From Paenibacillus sp. LHD-38 (GTDB taxonomy: Bacteria; Bacillota; Bacilli; Paenibacillales; Paenibacillaceae): a DNA stretch of 64,000 nucleotides. Shown here piece by piece: positions 46,083 to 54,584 of this stretch (positions are counted from its first letter, which is position 1; every line of letters starts with the position of its first letter). Location: NCBI RefSeq assembly GCF_031157315.1, contig NZ_JAVIFU010000032.1:1-64000 (forward strand). Direction: 5' to 3'. The notes beneath the pieces are model-generated. The model was not told the origin of the DNA, ran no database searches, and saw nothing but the letters and a program-made list of their open reading frames with translations. Made by a program: the position numbers and the translations under genes.

Positions 46083-46772
46083 TTACATATGGCCTTGTTC
46101 CTTCAAACTTACGAATCTACCGTCTCCGACAACTAAATGGTCAAGCACTTCTATTCCGACTAGCTGTCCGGCCTCCGCTAGGCGTTTCGTTAACGAAATG
46201 TCTTCCGGGCTTGGCGTCGGATCGCCGCTTGGGTGATTATGAACACAAATAATAGACGCGCTGCTGCGCGATATGGCTGCACGAAATACTTCACGAGGAT
46301 GAACTAGCGATGCGTTAAGCGTACCGACCGATAAGGTTTCGCGGGCTATAATATGATTTTTGGTGTTTAAAAACAAACATACGAAGTGCTCCTTTTTCAA
46401 ATAGCGGAGCTCCTCCATCACATAGTCCGCAGCATCCTGCGGCTTGCGTACGATAACCGCCTCGCCGATTTGGCTTCGTGAAATCCTTCTTCCCAGCTCA
46501 ATGCCCGCACGAAGCTGTATCGCTTTGGCGGGACCGATTCCTCGAATGGCTGTCATTTCTTCCATGCTCATATCCATCAGGTTACGCAAGCTGCCGCATT
46601 GCTTTAATATCGCGCCCGCCAAATGTACTGCAGATTGGCGCTGCGTTCCCGTACGCAATAAAATAGCAAGCAATTCGGTATGGCTGAGTGCTTCTGCCCC
46701 ATATTTCATCATGCGCTCTCTTGGACGTTCTTCATGGGGGACATCACGCAAAATCATTGGTTGCGGCAACAT
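46083..46772 (-). CDS. radC: RadC family JAB/MPN domain protein
   Basis: A 229-residue protein with a helix-hairpin-helix part (IRGIGPAKAIQL, about 77-88) and a JAMM metalloprotease-like motif HNHPSGDPTPSPED at residues 178-191. Once thought to be a repair protein; its true role is unresolved. A G-rich site precedes the ATG. The 190-bp gap to maf upstream holds an AT-rich inverted repeat and presumably the radC-mreB promoter. Confidence 0.93.
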   Translation of the reverse strand: MLPQPMILRDVPHEERPRERMMKYGAEALSHTELLAILLRTGTQRQSAVHLAGAILKQCGSLRNLMDMSMEEMTAIRGIGPAKAIQLRAGIELGRRISRSQIGEAVIVRKPQDAADYVMEELRYLKKEHFVCLFLNTKNHIIARETLSVGTLNASLVHPREVFRAAISRSSASIICVHNHPSGDPTPSPEDISLTKRLAEAGQLVGIEVLDHLVVGDGRFVSLKEQGHM

Positions 46773-46917
46773 GTCCCAACCCCCGCCTTCTCAAAATATG
46801 GTTTATTCATATCCTGCCTAATTCTTGAAAAAAAATCCGATCGAAATCATAAAAGCGTTTGTTCAGACGCAAACGGCAGATACCGCCCTTTGAGGAAAAA
46901 CAGGCCTTTCGCGGAAA

Positions 46918-46961
46918 TATATAAGCTGATTTATAAGCAAAAACTTATAAATTCTTATATA
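46918..46961. repeat. AT-rich 44-bp inverted repeat at the maf stop codon
   Basis: TATATAAG, a short step and GATTTATAAG pair with CTTATAAAT and CTTATATA around an A5 loop, abutting the maf stop. It has almost no GC and no clean T run, so it may be a weak terminator or another signal. Confidence 0.6.
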
Positions 46962-47615
46962 TTAAAAAACAGCAATGTCATAGGCAGCGAGCATGTCAGA
47001 CAGCAGTGATAATGGCAGCCCAACGACATTAAAATAACAGCCGTCGATTTGCTCCACTAAGGTGGCACCTAAGCCTTGTATGCCGTAAGAGCCTGCCTTG
47101 TCGCGTGGTTCGCCGGTAGCTACGTATCTTGCAATCTGATTCTCGCTAAGAGGTTTCATCATCACCTTGGTCATACGGTGCGCAACCTTTGCTTCGCCAG
47201 TGGAAGAGTTCACGCAAGCTACCCCGGTATACACCTCATGAGCGCGCCCTTGTAGGCGCCTCAGCATAGTTCGCGCCTCTTCATCATCAGCAGGCTTGCC
47301 AAGAACATCACCGTCAAGGACAACAATCGTATCCGCGCCAATGATTATTGACGCTTGATCCTCCTGCTTTTGTTGCAGCAAAGGTATGGCTGCATTCGCT
47401 TTCCGCAAGCTGAGCTGCTCGACGACTTGTGCCGGTGACCACCCCGCTTCGATTGTTTCATCTGTGTCAGTAGACAAAATATAAACCGGCAAAGAAAGGT
47501 CCAGCGATGCGACCAGTTCCTTCCGGCGCGGTGACGAAGAGGCCAGTACTAGCTGGCTGAACGCTTCGTTGCGTGATTGGTTATATGCCATAAAATAATT
47601 GCTGCGCTCCTTCAT
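46962..47615 (-). CDS. maf: Maf-like nucleotide pyrophosphatase
   Basis: A 217-residue Maf/HAM1-fold NTP pyrophosphatase acting on dTTP/UTP or modified nucleotides. The family N-terminus LVLASSSPRRKELV and the ADTIVVLDGDVLGKPADDEEA motif are intact, as is RDKAGSYGIQG. The ATG has GAGG 6 nt upstream and yields a protein somewhat longer than the usual ~190 residues because of a ~16-residue polar N-terminus. Neighbour of radC-mreB as in Bacillus. Confidence 0.93.
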   Translation of the reverse strand: MKERSNYFMAYNQSRNEAFSQLVLASSSPRRKELVASLDLSLPVYILSTDTDETIEAGWSPAQVVEQLSLRKANAAIPLLQQKQEDQASIIIGADTIVVLDGDVLGKPADDEEARTMLRRLQGRAHEVYTGVACVNSSTGEAKVAHRMTKVMMKPLSENQIARYVATGEPRDKAGSYGIQGLGATLVEQIDGCYFNVVGLPLSLLSDMLAAYDIAVF

Positions 47616-47645
47616 GCTTTCCTCTAGCGGTCAATAGCCGCTGCT

Positions 47646-47888
47646 CTACATTTTGCGGTACAACCATATTGCAATAACAGCTCCAATGATGCTAAATAAG
47701 CTGAACTGAAGATGAAGCGTTAGGTTGAAACTGAGCACATATAGATCAATAGCGGGAGACCATGACGTTTCGATTGGTTTCGTTAAAAAAGAGATGCCAG
47801 AAACAGGGGCCAGCCACCGCGCTACTAAAGCGCCAGCTAATAAGCCAAGTATGATAAAAATGAGAAGAATCCAGCCGTTTTTCTTCAT
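47646..47888 (-). CDS. DUF4321 small membrane protein
   Basis: An 80-residue protein with two TM helices (about 5-25 and 55-76) and a short outside loop (APVSGISFLTKPIETSWSPAIDLYVLSFNLTLHLQ), fitting DUF4321 proteins found beside maf in Bacilli and Clostridia. Function unknown. GAGAGG lies 9 nt before the ATG. Confidence 0.8.
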   Translation of the reverse strand: MKKNGWILLIFIILGLLAGALVARWLAPVSGISFLTKPIETSWSPAIDLYVLSFNLTLHLQFSLFSIIGAVIAIWLYRKM

Positions 47889-47949
47889 CTTTCAACGCCT
47901 CTCGCCATGAAATGACACCTAAGACCATTATACGCATGAACCTATTCGT

Positions 47950-49395
47950 TTACAATGCGTTGATGGACTCAAACCATTCTTTTTGCGCAATAACCGCATT
48001 CATGACCGCCTTTTGCGTTGACCATAAATGAGCATGAGACGGCTTTTTATCATACTCTATCATCGTTTTAGCAGCTGAATTTATAGCTTGTATGATTTGA
48101 TCAAGATACGCTTTTCCATCCGTATCACCTATACCTATTCGCATCGCTGCTGCATTTTCTGTCCATTTTTGATGCTCGGCTTGCCAGGAGGCTGCTGCTG
48201 CTTTGCTCAAGGGCGACAATGCCGGCTGCTCCAGCTGGGCCAATGTTAATTCATCCAACATTTGGACGATTGCGCCAGTCTGTTCGAAGAAGCTTTGCGC
48301 CGTTGTTGATTTACCTGTAAATGGTATTTTTTCCGGATAATTAATACTAACTTCTTTAACGTACAGATCGATATCCGGAAGCAATCCTCGAACGGTCTGC
48401 GCTTTGCTGCGATCACTTCCCATGCCTGCGTAGACGCGATAATCAGCAGCGCTAGTCATTGCAGCACCTGCAAGACCTTTCTTCGCTAGCTGATCAAGCG
48501 CAGCGTCCCTGCCCTCTGTATTGCTGAAGACGCCGAACTGCAGCATATAGTAGGTCCGGTCCAGCCCCTTAAGGCTAACCGTCGCCGTGTTAGCGTCAGG
48601 CTTTGGCTCCGAGTTATCGTCAACGGCCGGCTGTGTTGTGCCATCGTCTTCGTTTATATCGTTTACGCCTGCTCCTGTTTCATTGGTCGATACGCTGCCT
48701 GTAACCGCCTGTGAATCCGGCTTGTTCCCAGCTCCTCCAGGGAAGATGCTTGCACCCGTAAATAAAGACAGCAGCAAATAGCCAAACAAAGCGCCGGTAG
48801 CAAGCGCAGCCGCCACCGATAAAAACACATTAAACCATGAAGGTGCCCCTGTCTTGCTTTTCATTCTGGAATATTGGAGCTTATTATTTCTTGATTCTTC
48901 GTACAAATGCTCATCCTCATAAGGACGGTAAGTATCACGCGCTTCATTTGCAGAAAAAAACCTTTCATCATCAGCATCTAGATCATTCTCTTGCTCGTCG
49001 TTTGTCTCCATTGCAATTGGCTTCAAGATCGGCTTCACGATTGGCGAGTCGATTGGCTTTACGATTGCTGTCTTTTTTTTTGGCGCAATCGTCTGTTTCG
49101 GCGCTGATGCTTCGTGCTTGGCATCGGCATTCCTAATAAGCTGCTCCAAAGCGGCAATGTCCTCTTGAAACGGGCTGTTCCAAGGGCTGACTTCACTAAT
49201 CGCATGCTGCTCTGTGGAAGGATATAATGGGATCACATTCATTTTAGCTGATTTATTCGAATTCGGAGCTGTGCTGGCCGTGGATGCAGTTTTGCTCTCA
49301 TGGACCTCCTGCTGATTATGGCTGCTTTGCCCATCTCCGTCGACAGTTTGCCCGTTCCGATCAAAACGGTATGTAATCCGATTTTTTTGCGTCAT
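47950..49395 (-). CDS. SPOR domain-containing membrane protein
   Basis: A 481-residue protein. A long polar cytoplasmic N-terminus (about 1-185, rich in Lys/Pro/Glu, with an IVKPIDSPIVKPILKPI stretch) leads to one TM helix (about 190-212). The outside part carries a SPOR domain (YYMLQFGVFSNTEGRDAALDQL..., about 285-350). SPOR domains bind denuded septal glycan. The last 120 residues are helical with no known domain. AAGGAG lies 8 nt before the ATG at 49395. It is the last core gene before the repeat-rich island. Confidence 0.82.
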   Translation of the reverse strand: MTQKNRITYRFDRNGQTVDGDGQSSHNQQEVHESKTASTASTAPNSNKSAKMNVIPLYPSTEQHAISEVSPWNSPFQEDIAALEQLIRNADAKHEASAPKQTIAPKKKTAIVKPIDSPIVKPILKPIAMETNDEQENDLDADDERFFSANEARDTYRPYEDEHLYEESRNNKLQYSRMKSKTGAPSWFNVFLSVAAALATGALFGYLLLSLFTGASIFPGGAGNKPDSQAVTGSVSTNETGAGVNDINEDDGTTQPAVDDNSEPKPDANTATVSLKGLDRTYYMLQFGVFSNTEGRDAALDQLAKKGLAGAAMTSAADYRVYAGMGSDRSKAQTVRGLLPDIDLYVKEVSINYPEKIPFTGKSTTAQSFFEQTGAIVQMLDELTLAQLEQPALSPLSKAAAASWQAEHQKWTENAAAMRIGIGDTDGKAYLDQIIQAINSAAKTMIEYDKKPSHAHLWSTQKAVMNAVIAQKEWFESINAL

Positions 49396-50260
49396 AATAA
49401 CCACTCCTTGTCCCTTTCTTCTAGTATTAATCTATGAGACTTTTAAGAGATTTAGACCGATGACGGGAGCAGTTCTGCGTTTTATATGCCCTCTCCAAAC
49501 ATCCCTTCCAAGGGGGAGAACCTAGGGCATTTCCTCCGGCTATGGGTGAGAACCAATGACACCCCTTCCGGGCCCTAGCACCTTAACTTTCGACGAAAAT
49601 ACGGTTGCGATTATGAGCAGTGTGGAAAAGGGGATCACCTTTGGCGGTAAACATCGGTTGCTTTTATAACGCCTTTAACCCTGTCGTTTCTAGGTTAACA
49701 AGACTTCATTCAGCATGCGCCGATTGCTATTAACAGGAATCACTCCTCCTGCTAATTCTGCTCATTCGACTGCATTTGATCATTTAGCAGGAATAACTCC
49801 CGCAATAAATGATGCGAACGATTGGACTGCTTCATAAGGCGATGAATTGTGTAGGTGAGCAGCGTTTCTCAGGGTCTCACTAGGCGTATATCTGAATAAG
49901 CGAGGAATGAGTAAAAATTAGAATAGTAACTTGGAGAGACGATCTAGACAAGCTTTGAGGATTTATGAAAGTTTGGCGGTTTGGTGATTGATATACATAC
50001 TGTATACCTTTGTGCTCACTAACAAGGAAAATTATGAAATATTTTAACGAAACGGTGGAGCTGATTGAGGCTCTGCCTTGCAATAAAAGCATAAATTCAT
50101 CATTCAACTTGAGTCTTCGAGGACTCGGCGGCATCATCAATAAATAAATGCCAATCATTTTAATTCAGTCAATCATCAATGACTTGTTACATCTTTCTAA
50201 AATATTCTTTATAAACATAAAATTTTGTTAGGATAACCCATCCGGTTCCTATATGGCAGC
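49396..50260. other. Gene-poor 0.86-kb stretch upstream of the SPOR gene
   Basis: No supported gene. Possible frames, such as a 92-codon minus frame ending at 49880, have no ribosome binding site and odd composition. The stretch holds two copies of a short repeat (49728-49816) and G-rich and C-rich blocks near 49510-49570. The SPOR gene promoter should be at the left end but is not obvious. Confidence 0.6.
49728..49816. repeat. Two copies of an AGGAATnACTCC element
   Basis: TTAACAGGAATCACTCCTCC followed by TGCTAAT (from about 49732) and TTTAGCAGGAATAACTCCCG followed by CAATAAAT (from about 49785) are related, and each is partly self-complementary. Confidence 0.6.
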
Positions 50261-50911
50261 TCACTCTAATTCTGATAGTAACTGCTTTGCTTTTCGATAT
50301 AAACTCTCCTTGATTTTTTTATCCCTCTCAACAATCACAGGCTCCCAAAATCCCCCTAATGCTTCTTTTGTTACTGCTTTCCGTTCTAAAACAAAATCCA
50401 GAGTCGTATACGCTCTCATATTCAACAGTTTCAGCAAATCATCCGTATTTAAAAGCTTGCCTTCTTTTACTGCCACTCGATATCTAAACGCCGACGCTTC
50501 TTTAATAAAAACTTCATTATCCATCATTTTTTCGGCTTTTTCCAACTGAATAACCGTAAGTCGATCCCTTTTTAACGCGTTAATTAATAGACTAACAAGA
50601 GCCAAATATCCAGTCGCAGAAAATGCTTGAAGCAGCTCCTCCAAAAGGTGATCTCCTACCCTATGCTCTTTTGCGAAGCTTGCGGAGAAATAAGAAAAAG
50701 CGATGTGCTCCTTAGCACCCGGTATGAGGACAGTCTGATTCATGGCATGGAATAATCTATAGTTTGCTTTATGGGTCAGATCGCCGTTCAATCGCAGTTG
50801 TTGGTTCGTATCCATTTCCGAAATAAAGGAATTTATTATTAAGAGCTCATCCTTATGCAGCTCCAGCTCGCTTGATTCAAGAATATCAATCAATGCTTTT
50901 ATATCAGTCAA
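50261..50911 (-). CDS. Hypothetical protein, orphan
   Basis: A 216-residue protein I do not recognise. The start is a TTG with a textbook AAGGAGG 8 nt upstream, which makes a real gene likely; a GTG 36 bp further up lacks such a site. The product begins LTDIKALIDILESSELELHKDE and appears almost all helical, with Leu/Lys/Glu-rich amphipathic stretches, one more hydrophobic helix (TGYLALVSLLINALK), no Cys, no signal peptide and no clear TM. The codons are more AT-rich than those of neighbouring core genes. It sits alone between two ~0.86-kb gene-poor stretches in an otherwise compact region, which suggests acquisition. Confidence 0.75.
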   Translation of the reverse strand: MTDIKALIDILESSELELHKDELLIINSFISEMDTNQQLRLNGDLTHKANYRLFHAMNQTVLIPGAKEHIAFSYFSASFAKEHRVGDHLLEELLQAFSATGYLALVSLLINALKRDRLTVIQLEKAEKMMDNEVFIKEASAFRYRVAVKEGKLLNTDDLLKLLNMRAYTTLDFVLERKAVTKEALGGFWEPVIVERDKKIKESLYRKAKQLLSELE

Positions 50912-51170
50912 TCCGACCACCTCCTTAATGTTTCTGATAATACTCACTCCAGCCAGTTTGCCTGCTTTCCTAACTTACTCTTGCAAAACCTTGCTTCCGA
51001 TTCGTTAACTCACATTTATTACATCTGCGCAGCTGGTAATCATTTATCGTACTCGCTGAATAGTGAGCTTTACTTACTCCGTTGATTCCCCCTCTAAAGC
51101 AATCAGGAAAATATAAAACCTTAAGAGCTTCATCAGTCCGCTCTCCCACAATACCGCCTCATTAGCTACA

Positions 51171-51362
51171 TTGCACTTTATACAATAGAATTCGACGCAG
51201 CGCGGCAACAATCAACCTACAATGTAGTTTATGCAGTAGAATACTTGATTTCGATCGATTTCTACCCTGTAGGAGTACTTTCTGCTGCATTTTCTGCAAT
51301 GTAGCAGGTTGTCGGCGCAGCATGTTAGGTTTACATTGCAGTTTATGCAACGTAGGAGAAAA
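51171..51362. repeat. Diverged interspersed repeat with TTTATGCA core
   Basis: Three related segments: TTGCACTTTATACAATAGAA (51171), TACAATGTAGTTTATGCAGT (51219) and CATTGCAGTTTATGCAACGT (51333), with related TTTCTGCAATGTAGCAGG between. Read as protein on the minus strand they give recurring HKLQC/HKLHC/YKVQC, a by-product of the repeat. Confidence 0.6.
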
Positions 51363-51388
51363 CTTAATTAAAACTGGTGCTCATCCAG

Positions 51389-51697
51389 TTATTTTACATC
51401 ATTTTGTCGCCCTCCATTTACCTGAATGAAGGAATATGTATAGGAACCCAGTGTCTGTACTCGCGCATTTGCTTGTGCTTCTGCGTTTGCGTTTGCTTCT
51501 GCGTGTGCTTCTCCGTTTGCTTATGGCTGTTCTATTGCCTGTTCTACTGCATGTTCTACTGCATGTTCTACTGCCTGTTCTACTGCCTGTTCTACTGCCT
51601 GTTCTATTGCATGTTCTTTTGCTCATGCACCTGCTCTTGGTTTAGCTGTTGCATTTGAGCATGCATATGTTCGCACTTGTGCTTCTGCATTTGCCAT
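51389..51697 (-). pseudogene. Decayed Ala-rich repeat reading frame with two in-frame stops
   Basis: On the minus strand a single register of 102 codons from an ATG at 51697 shows a constant style: MANAEAQVRTYACSNATAK, then TGA (51623-51625), AKEHAI and repeated EQAV/EHAV, then TAA (51521-51523), then ANGEAHAEANANAEAQANAR and a normal-looking tail ending NGGRQNDVK before the final stop. Alternating Ala with polar residues on both sides of both stops suggests a former repeat protein. No ribosome binding site is visible. The same DNA is open on the plus strand as a Cys-rich hydrophobic frame, which looks like a shadow. Chance from a simple repeat is the main alternative. Confidence 0.4.
51527..51622. 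repeat. Eight 12-bp tandem repeats
   Basis: Eight adjoining units of CTGTTCTACTGC or variants (ATGTTCTACTGC, CTGTTCTATTGC, ATGTTCTTTTGC), 96 bp in all. On the left it passes into a hexamer-like TGCTTC/TGCGTT tract (about 51469-51520). Confidence 0.92.
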
Positions 51698-51717
51698 TAC
51701 TCATATTTAGCGCTAAA

Positions 51718-51761
51718 AATACAAAATGCCCGATGATTCCGGAAAGGAACCGCCGGGCATT
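51718..51761 (-). terminator. Terminator after murC
   Basis: Arms AATGCCCG and CGGGCATT around a 21-nt loop, followed on the minus strand by TTTGTATTTTT. Confidence 0.85.
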
Positions 51762-51767
51762 AATTGT

Positions 51768-53162
51768 TTAATGGTTCGATTTCAACGATTTGGCCAGCGA
51801 GTCCGCTACCTTCCAAATGTCGCCTGCTCCCATTGTGATGACTAGATCGCCTGGTGCGACCCGTCCAGACAAATATTCGAAAACTTCGTCCTTAGTCGGA
51901 AGATACAATGTGTTTGCATTGCTGTTGCTCTTTATCAGCTCTACTAGTTTGAGAGAGGTCACGCCTTCAATTTGAAGCTCGCCCGCAGGTGAGTAAATAT
52001 CGGTAATAATGACTTCGTCCGCCTCAGGAAATGCACGGCTAAATTGCTCGAACAGGAAAAATGTCCGCGTATAGCGCTGCGGCTGGAATACCGCAATAAT
52101 GCGTTTTCCTGTTGCCTTAGCTGCACTGATAGTAGCTTTGATTTCAGTCGGGTGATGGGCATAATCATCAATGACCAGAATATCATTAACTTCACCCAGC
52201 ACCTGAAAGCGGCGCTTGGCGCCTCTAAAGGATTGAATCGCAACCGCGATTTTGTCAAAGCTCAAGCCTGATTCCAGACAGGTAATAATCGTAGCCATAG
52301 CATTATACACATTATGAAGACCTGGAACCGAAAGCTCCACTTCTCCTAGAATTGCTCCCTTATGCGTCATCGTAAAGGATACCTTGCGGTCTCCAAGCAC
52401 GATGTTCTGGGCTTTATAGTCTGCCTCGTTATCTATACTGTAGGTGATGAGCTGCGATTTATCGATATTCCCTTTATACACTTGCGGTATCAGTTCGTTA
52501 ACCGTCTCGTCATCCGCGCATACAATCGCCTTTCCGTCCGCTTTCACCTGCTGCAAAAATTGTACGTAAGCCGCTTTCAGCTTACCGAAATCGCCTTCAT
52601 AGTTTTCAAGATGATCCGGCTCAATATTCGTTACGATAGCTAACGTTGGATGATAGTGGAGAAACGATCCATCACTCTCATCTGCTTCGGCCACGACATA
52701 CTCACCTTTGCCTGCTTTTGCGTTAGTCCCTACATTAACGATTTCTCCGCCGATAATATAGGTTGGATCCGCATCGCAGTTTTCCATGACAAGCGCAATC
52801 ATCGAAGAGGTTGTCGTCTTACCGTGCGCGCCGGCTACCGCGATCCCTTTGCCTGCATTCATCAGCCTTGCAAGCATTTGTGATCGGTGCAAAACAGGGA
52901 TGTTTAGCTCCTCTGCAGCCTTCCGTTCAACGTTATCCTTGGAGAGGGCCGTTGAATAAACGACCAAATCTGCTCCCTTTACATGCTCCGGCTGATGACC
53001 GATATAAATGCTGGCACCATTTGCTGCAAGCTTCTCTGTTAATTCTTGACGCGCGACATCGGACCCGGTCACCTTATAGCCCATTTCCAGCATAACGCGG
53101 GCAATGGCACTCATTCCGTAACCGCCGATTCCGATGAAATGAACGTGTTCTGCCGTATTCAA
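51768..53162 (-). CDS. murC: UDP-N-acetylmuramate-L-alanine ligase
   Basis: A 464-residue cytoplasmic ligase adding the first L-Ala of the wall peptide. The N-terminal Rossmann part ([17 protein letters not shown]), ATP loop GAHGKTT (111-117), [19 protein letters not shown] and the C-terminal [10 protein letters not shown] are all intact. The start is a TTG with GGTGA 8 nt upstream. It follows folC by 7 bp and ends the valS-folC-murC run. Confidence 0.96.
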   Translation of the reverse strand: MNTAEHVHFIGIGGYGMSAIARVMLEMGYKVTGSDVARQELTEKLAANGASIYIGHQPEHVKGADLVVYSTALSKDNVERKAAEELNIPVLHRSQMLARLMNAGKGIAVAGAHGKTTTSSMIALVMENCDADPTYIIGGEIVNVGTNAKAGKGEYVVAEADESDGSFLHYHPTLAIVTNIEPDHLENYEGDFGKLKAAYVQFLQQVKADGKAIVCADDETVNELIPQVYKGNIDKSQLITYSIDNEADYKAQNIVLGDRKVSFTMTHKGAILGEVELSVPGLHNVYNAMATIITCLESGLSFDKIAVAIQSFRGAKRRFQVLGEVNDILVIDDYAHHPTEIKATISAAKATGKRIIAVFQPQRYTRTFFLFEQFSRAFPEADEVIITDIYSPAGELQIEGVTSLKLVELIKSNSNANTLYLPTKDEVFEYLSGRVAPGDLVITMGAGDIWKVADSLAKSLKSNH

Positions 53163-53169
53163 AGACGGT

Positions 53170-54555
53170 TCACCAACCTTTTTCAGAATCCGAGTTATAC
53201 AAAATGCGGGAGCGAACGTCAGCTATTAAATAAAGCGTGCCTGTTACGACCCCAAGGTCTGTTTCCCCGGTTAACTGTTGTAGTTTTTGTAATGCTGTAT
53301 GCCAATTCTGTTCCACTACAAGCTCGAAATCATACTTATCAGGCTGCTGCTGCCGCATTTCATTGACCAAATCAGCTAAAGCTGGGGCATCTTTTTTCAT
53401 TCGGAAATCAGGCTCGGTCACAATAAGCGTATCCACTATTGGTAGTATATGCTTAAGTACATCCTGATGATTCTTATTCTCCAGCATACCCATCATAAGA
53501 TGCAAACGATCATACTTGTAAGTGTTTTTTAGCGCATCCGCCAGCGATTCTGCGCCTTCTGGATTGTGTGCGCCGTCAATAAGAATACGAGGCTGCTGAG
53601 ATACCATTTCCAGACGTCCCGGCCATGCGGCTGCCTTAAGTCCTTCAGCTAAAATTTCATCCTCAACAACAAGCGCATTGTACTGACGCAGCACCTCAAG
53701 GGTCATAACCGCTACGGCTGCATTCGTTCGTTGATGCGCGCCGTTCAGCGTAATCGTTAACGGCTCAATGCTTCGGAATAAATTATCGAAACGGAAGGTT
53801 TGTTCATTTTCCTGAACCGACAGCGCAGTTTCATGGAATTGCTCACCAAGCAGGTAGAGCGTGCTTTTCTTATCCGCAGCGACACGCTTAATCACGTCAA
53901 TCGCCTCAGGCTGTGCCACCGCACTAATGACCGGTATGCCTGCTTTGATAATGCCGGCCTTTTCGCTGGCAACTGCTGCGATTGTATCGCCCAGCCGATC
54001 CATATGATCATGACCGATATTCGTAATTACCGTAACAACCGGCTGTACGATATTCGTCACGTCAAGCCGTCCGCCAAGCCCTGTCTCCCATACGACATAA
54101 TCGGGATAAGTAACCTTCGCGTAAAAAAGGATGGCAAGCGCGGTCGATACTTCAAACATTGTTGGCGAGCCAAGCTCCGTTTCTGCAAGCGCCTCAACAT
54201 GAGGCTTCAGCTCATTCGCAAGCCTAAGAAGCGTTTCTTCGTCGATATCGATACCGTTATATTGAAAGCGATTCGTGAATTTCGTTATATACGGTGATGT
54301 AAAGGTTCCTACGTCGTATCCGCTGCGCAGCAATACGCTGGTCAAATATGCGCATGTCGAGCCTTTGCCGTTCGTTCCTGCAATGTGAATAAACTTCAGC
54401 CTGCGATGTGGATTCTCCAGCAGCTCCATCAGCTTTTCAATCCGCTCAAGACCTGGACGAATACCAAACGGAATTAGCCCTGTAATCCAATCCACCGCTT
54501 CCCGGTAGGATTGCAGCGGCCCTGCAGGCCGCTGCTCTATCTGTTGATTCGTCAT
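53170..54555 (-). CDS. folC: Folylpolyglutamate synthase/dihydrofolate synthase
   Basis: A 461-residue Mur-ligase-related enzyme adding Glu to folates. The ATP loop [15 protein letters not shown] is near residues 57-71; [27 protein letters not shown] and [11 protein letters not shown] mark the family. It lies 29 bp after valS, the common order in Bacillales. Confidence 0.95.
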   Translation of the reverse strand: MTNQQIEQRPAGPLQSYREAVDWITGLIPFGIRPGLERIEKLMELLENPHRRLKFIHIAGTNGKGSTCAYLTSVLLRSGYDVGTFTSPYITKFTNRFQYNGIDIDEETLLRLANELKPHVEALAETELGSPTMFEVSTALAILFYAKVTYPDYVVWETGLGGRLDVTNIVQPVVTVITNIGHDHMDRLGDTIAAVASEKAGIIKAGIPVISAVAQPEAIDVIKRVAADKKSTLYLLGEQFHETALSVQENEQTFRFDNLFRSIEPLTITLNGAHQRTNAAVAVMTLEVLRQYNALVVEDEILAEGLKAAAWPGRLEMVSQQPRILIDGAHNPEGAESLADALKNTYKYDRLHLMMGMLENKNHQDVLKHILPIVDTLIVTEPDFRMKKDAPALADLVNEMRQQQPDKYDFELVVEQNWHTALQKLQQLTGETDLGVVTGTLYLIADVRSRILYNSDSEKGW

Positions 54556-54584
54556 CCTAATCGTTCCTTCTTCCGTTTGCAGCG

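Larger units (their letters stand above)
50912..51767. other. Gene-poor, repeat-rich 0.86-kb stretch
   Basis: No intact gene supported. It holds a diverged interspersed repeat (51171-51362), a 12-bp tandem array (51527-51622), a decayed Ala-rich reading frame (51389-51697) and the murC terminator (51718-51761). Confidence 0.65.

Noticed and set aside
49880-50158. 92-codon minus-strand frame in the gene-poor block
   Set aside because: No ribosome binding site, no recognisable pattern, composition typical of non-coding DNA.
51377-51658. 93-codon plus-strand Cys-rich hydrophobic frame
   Set aside because: It is generated by the TGC-rich simple repeat; composition is implausible and no ribosome binding site is seen.
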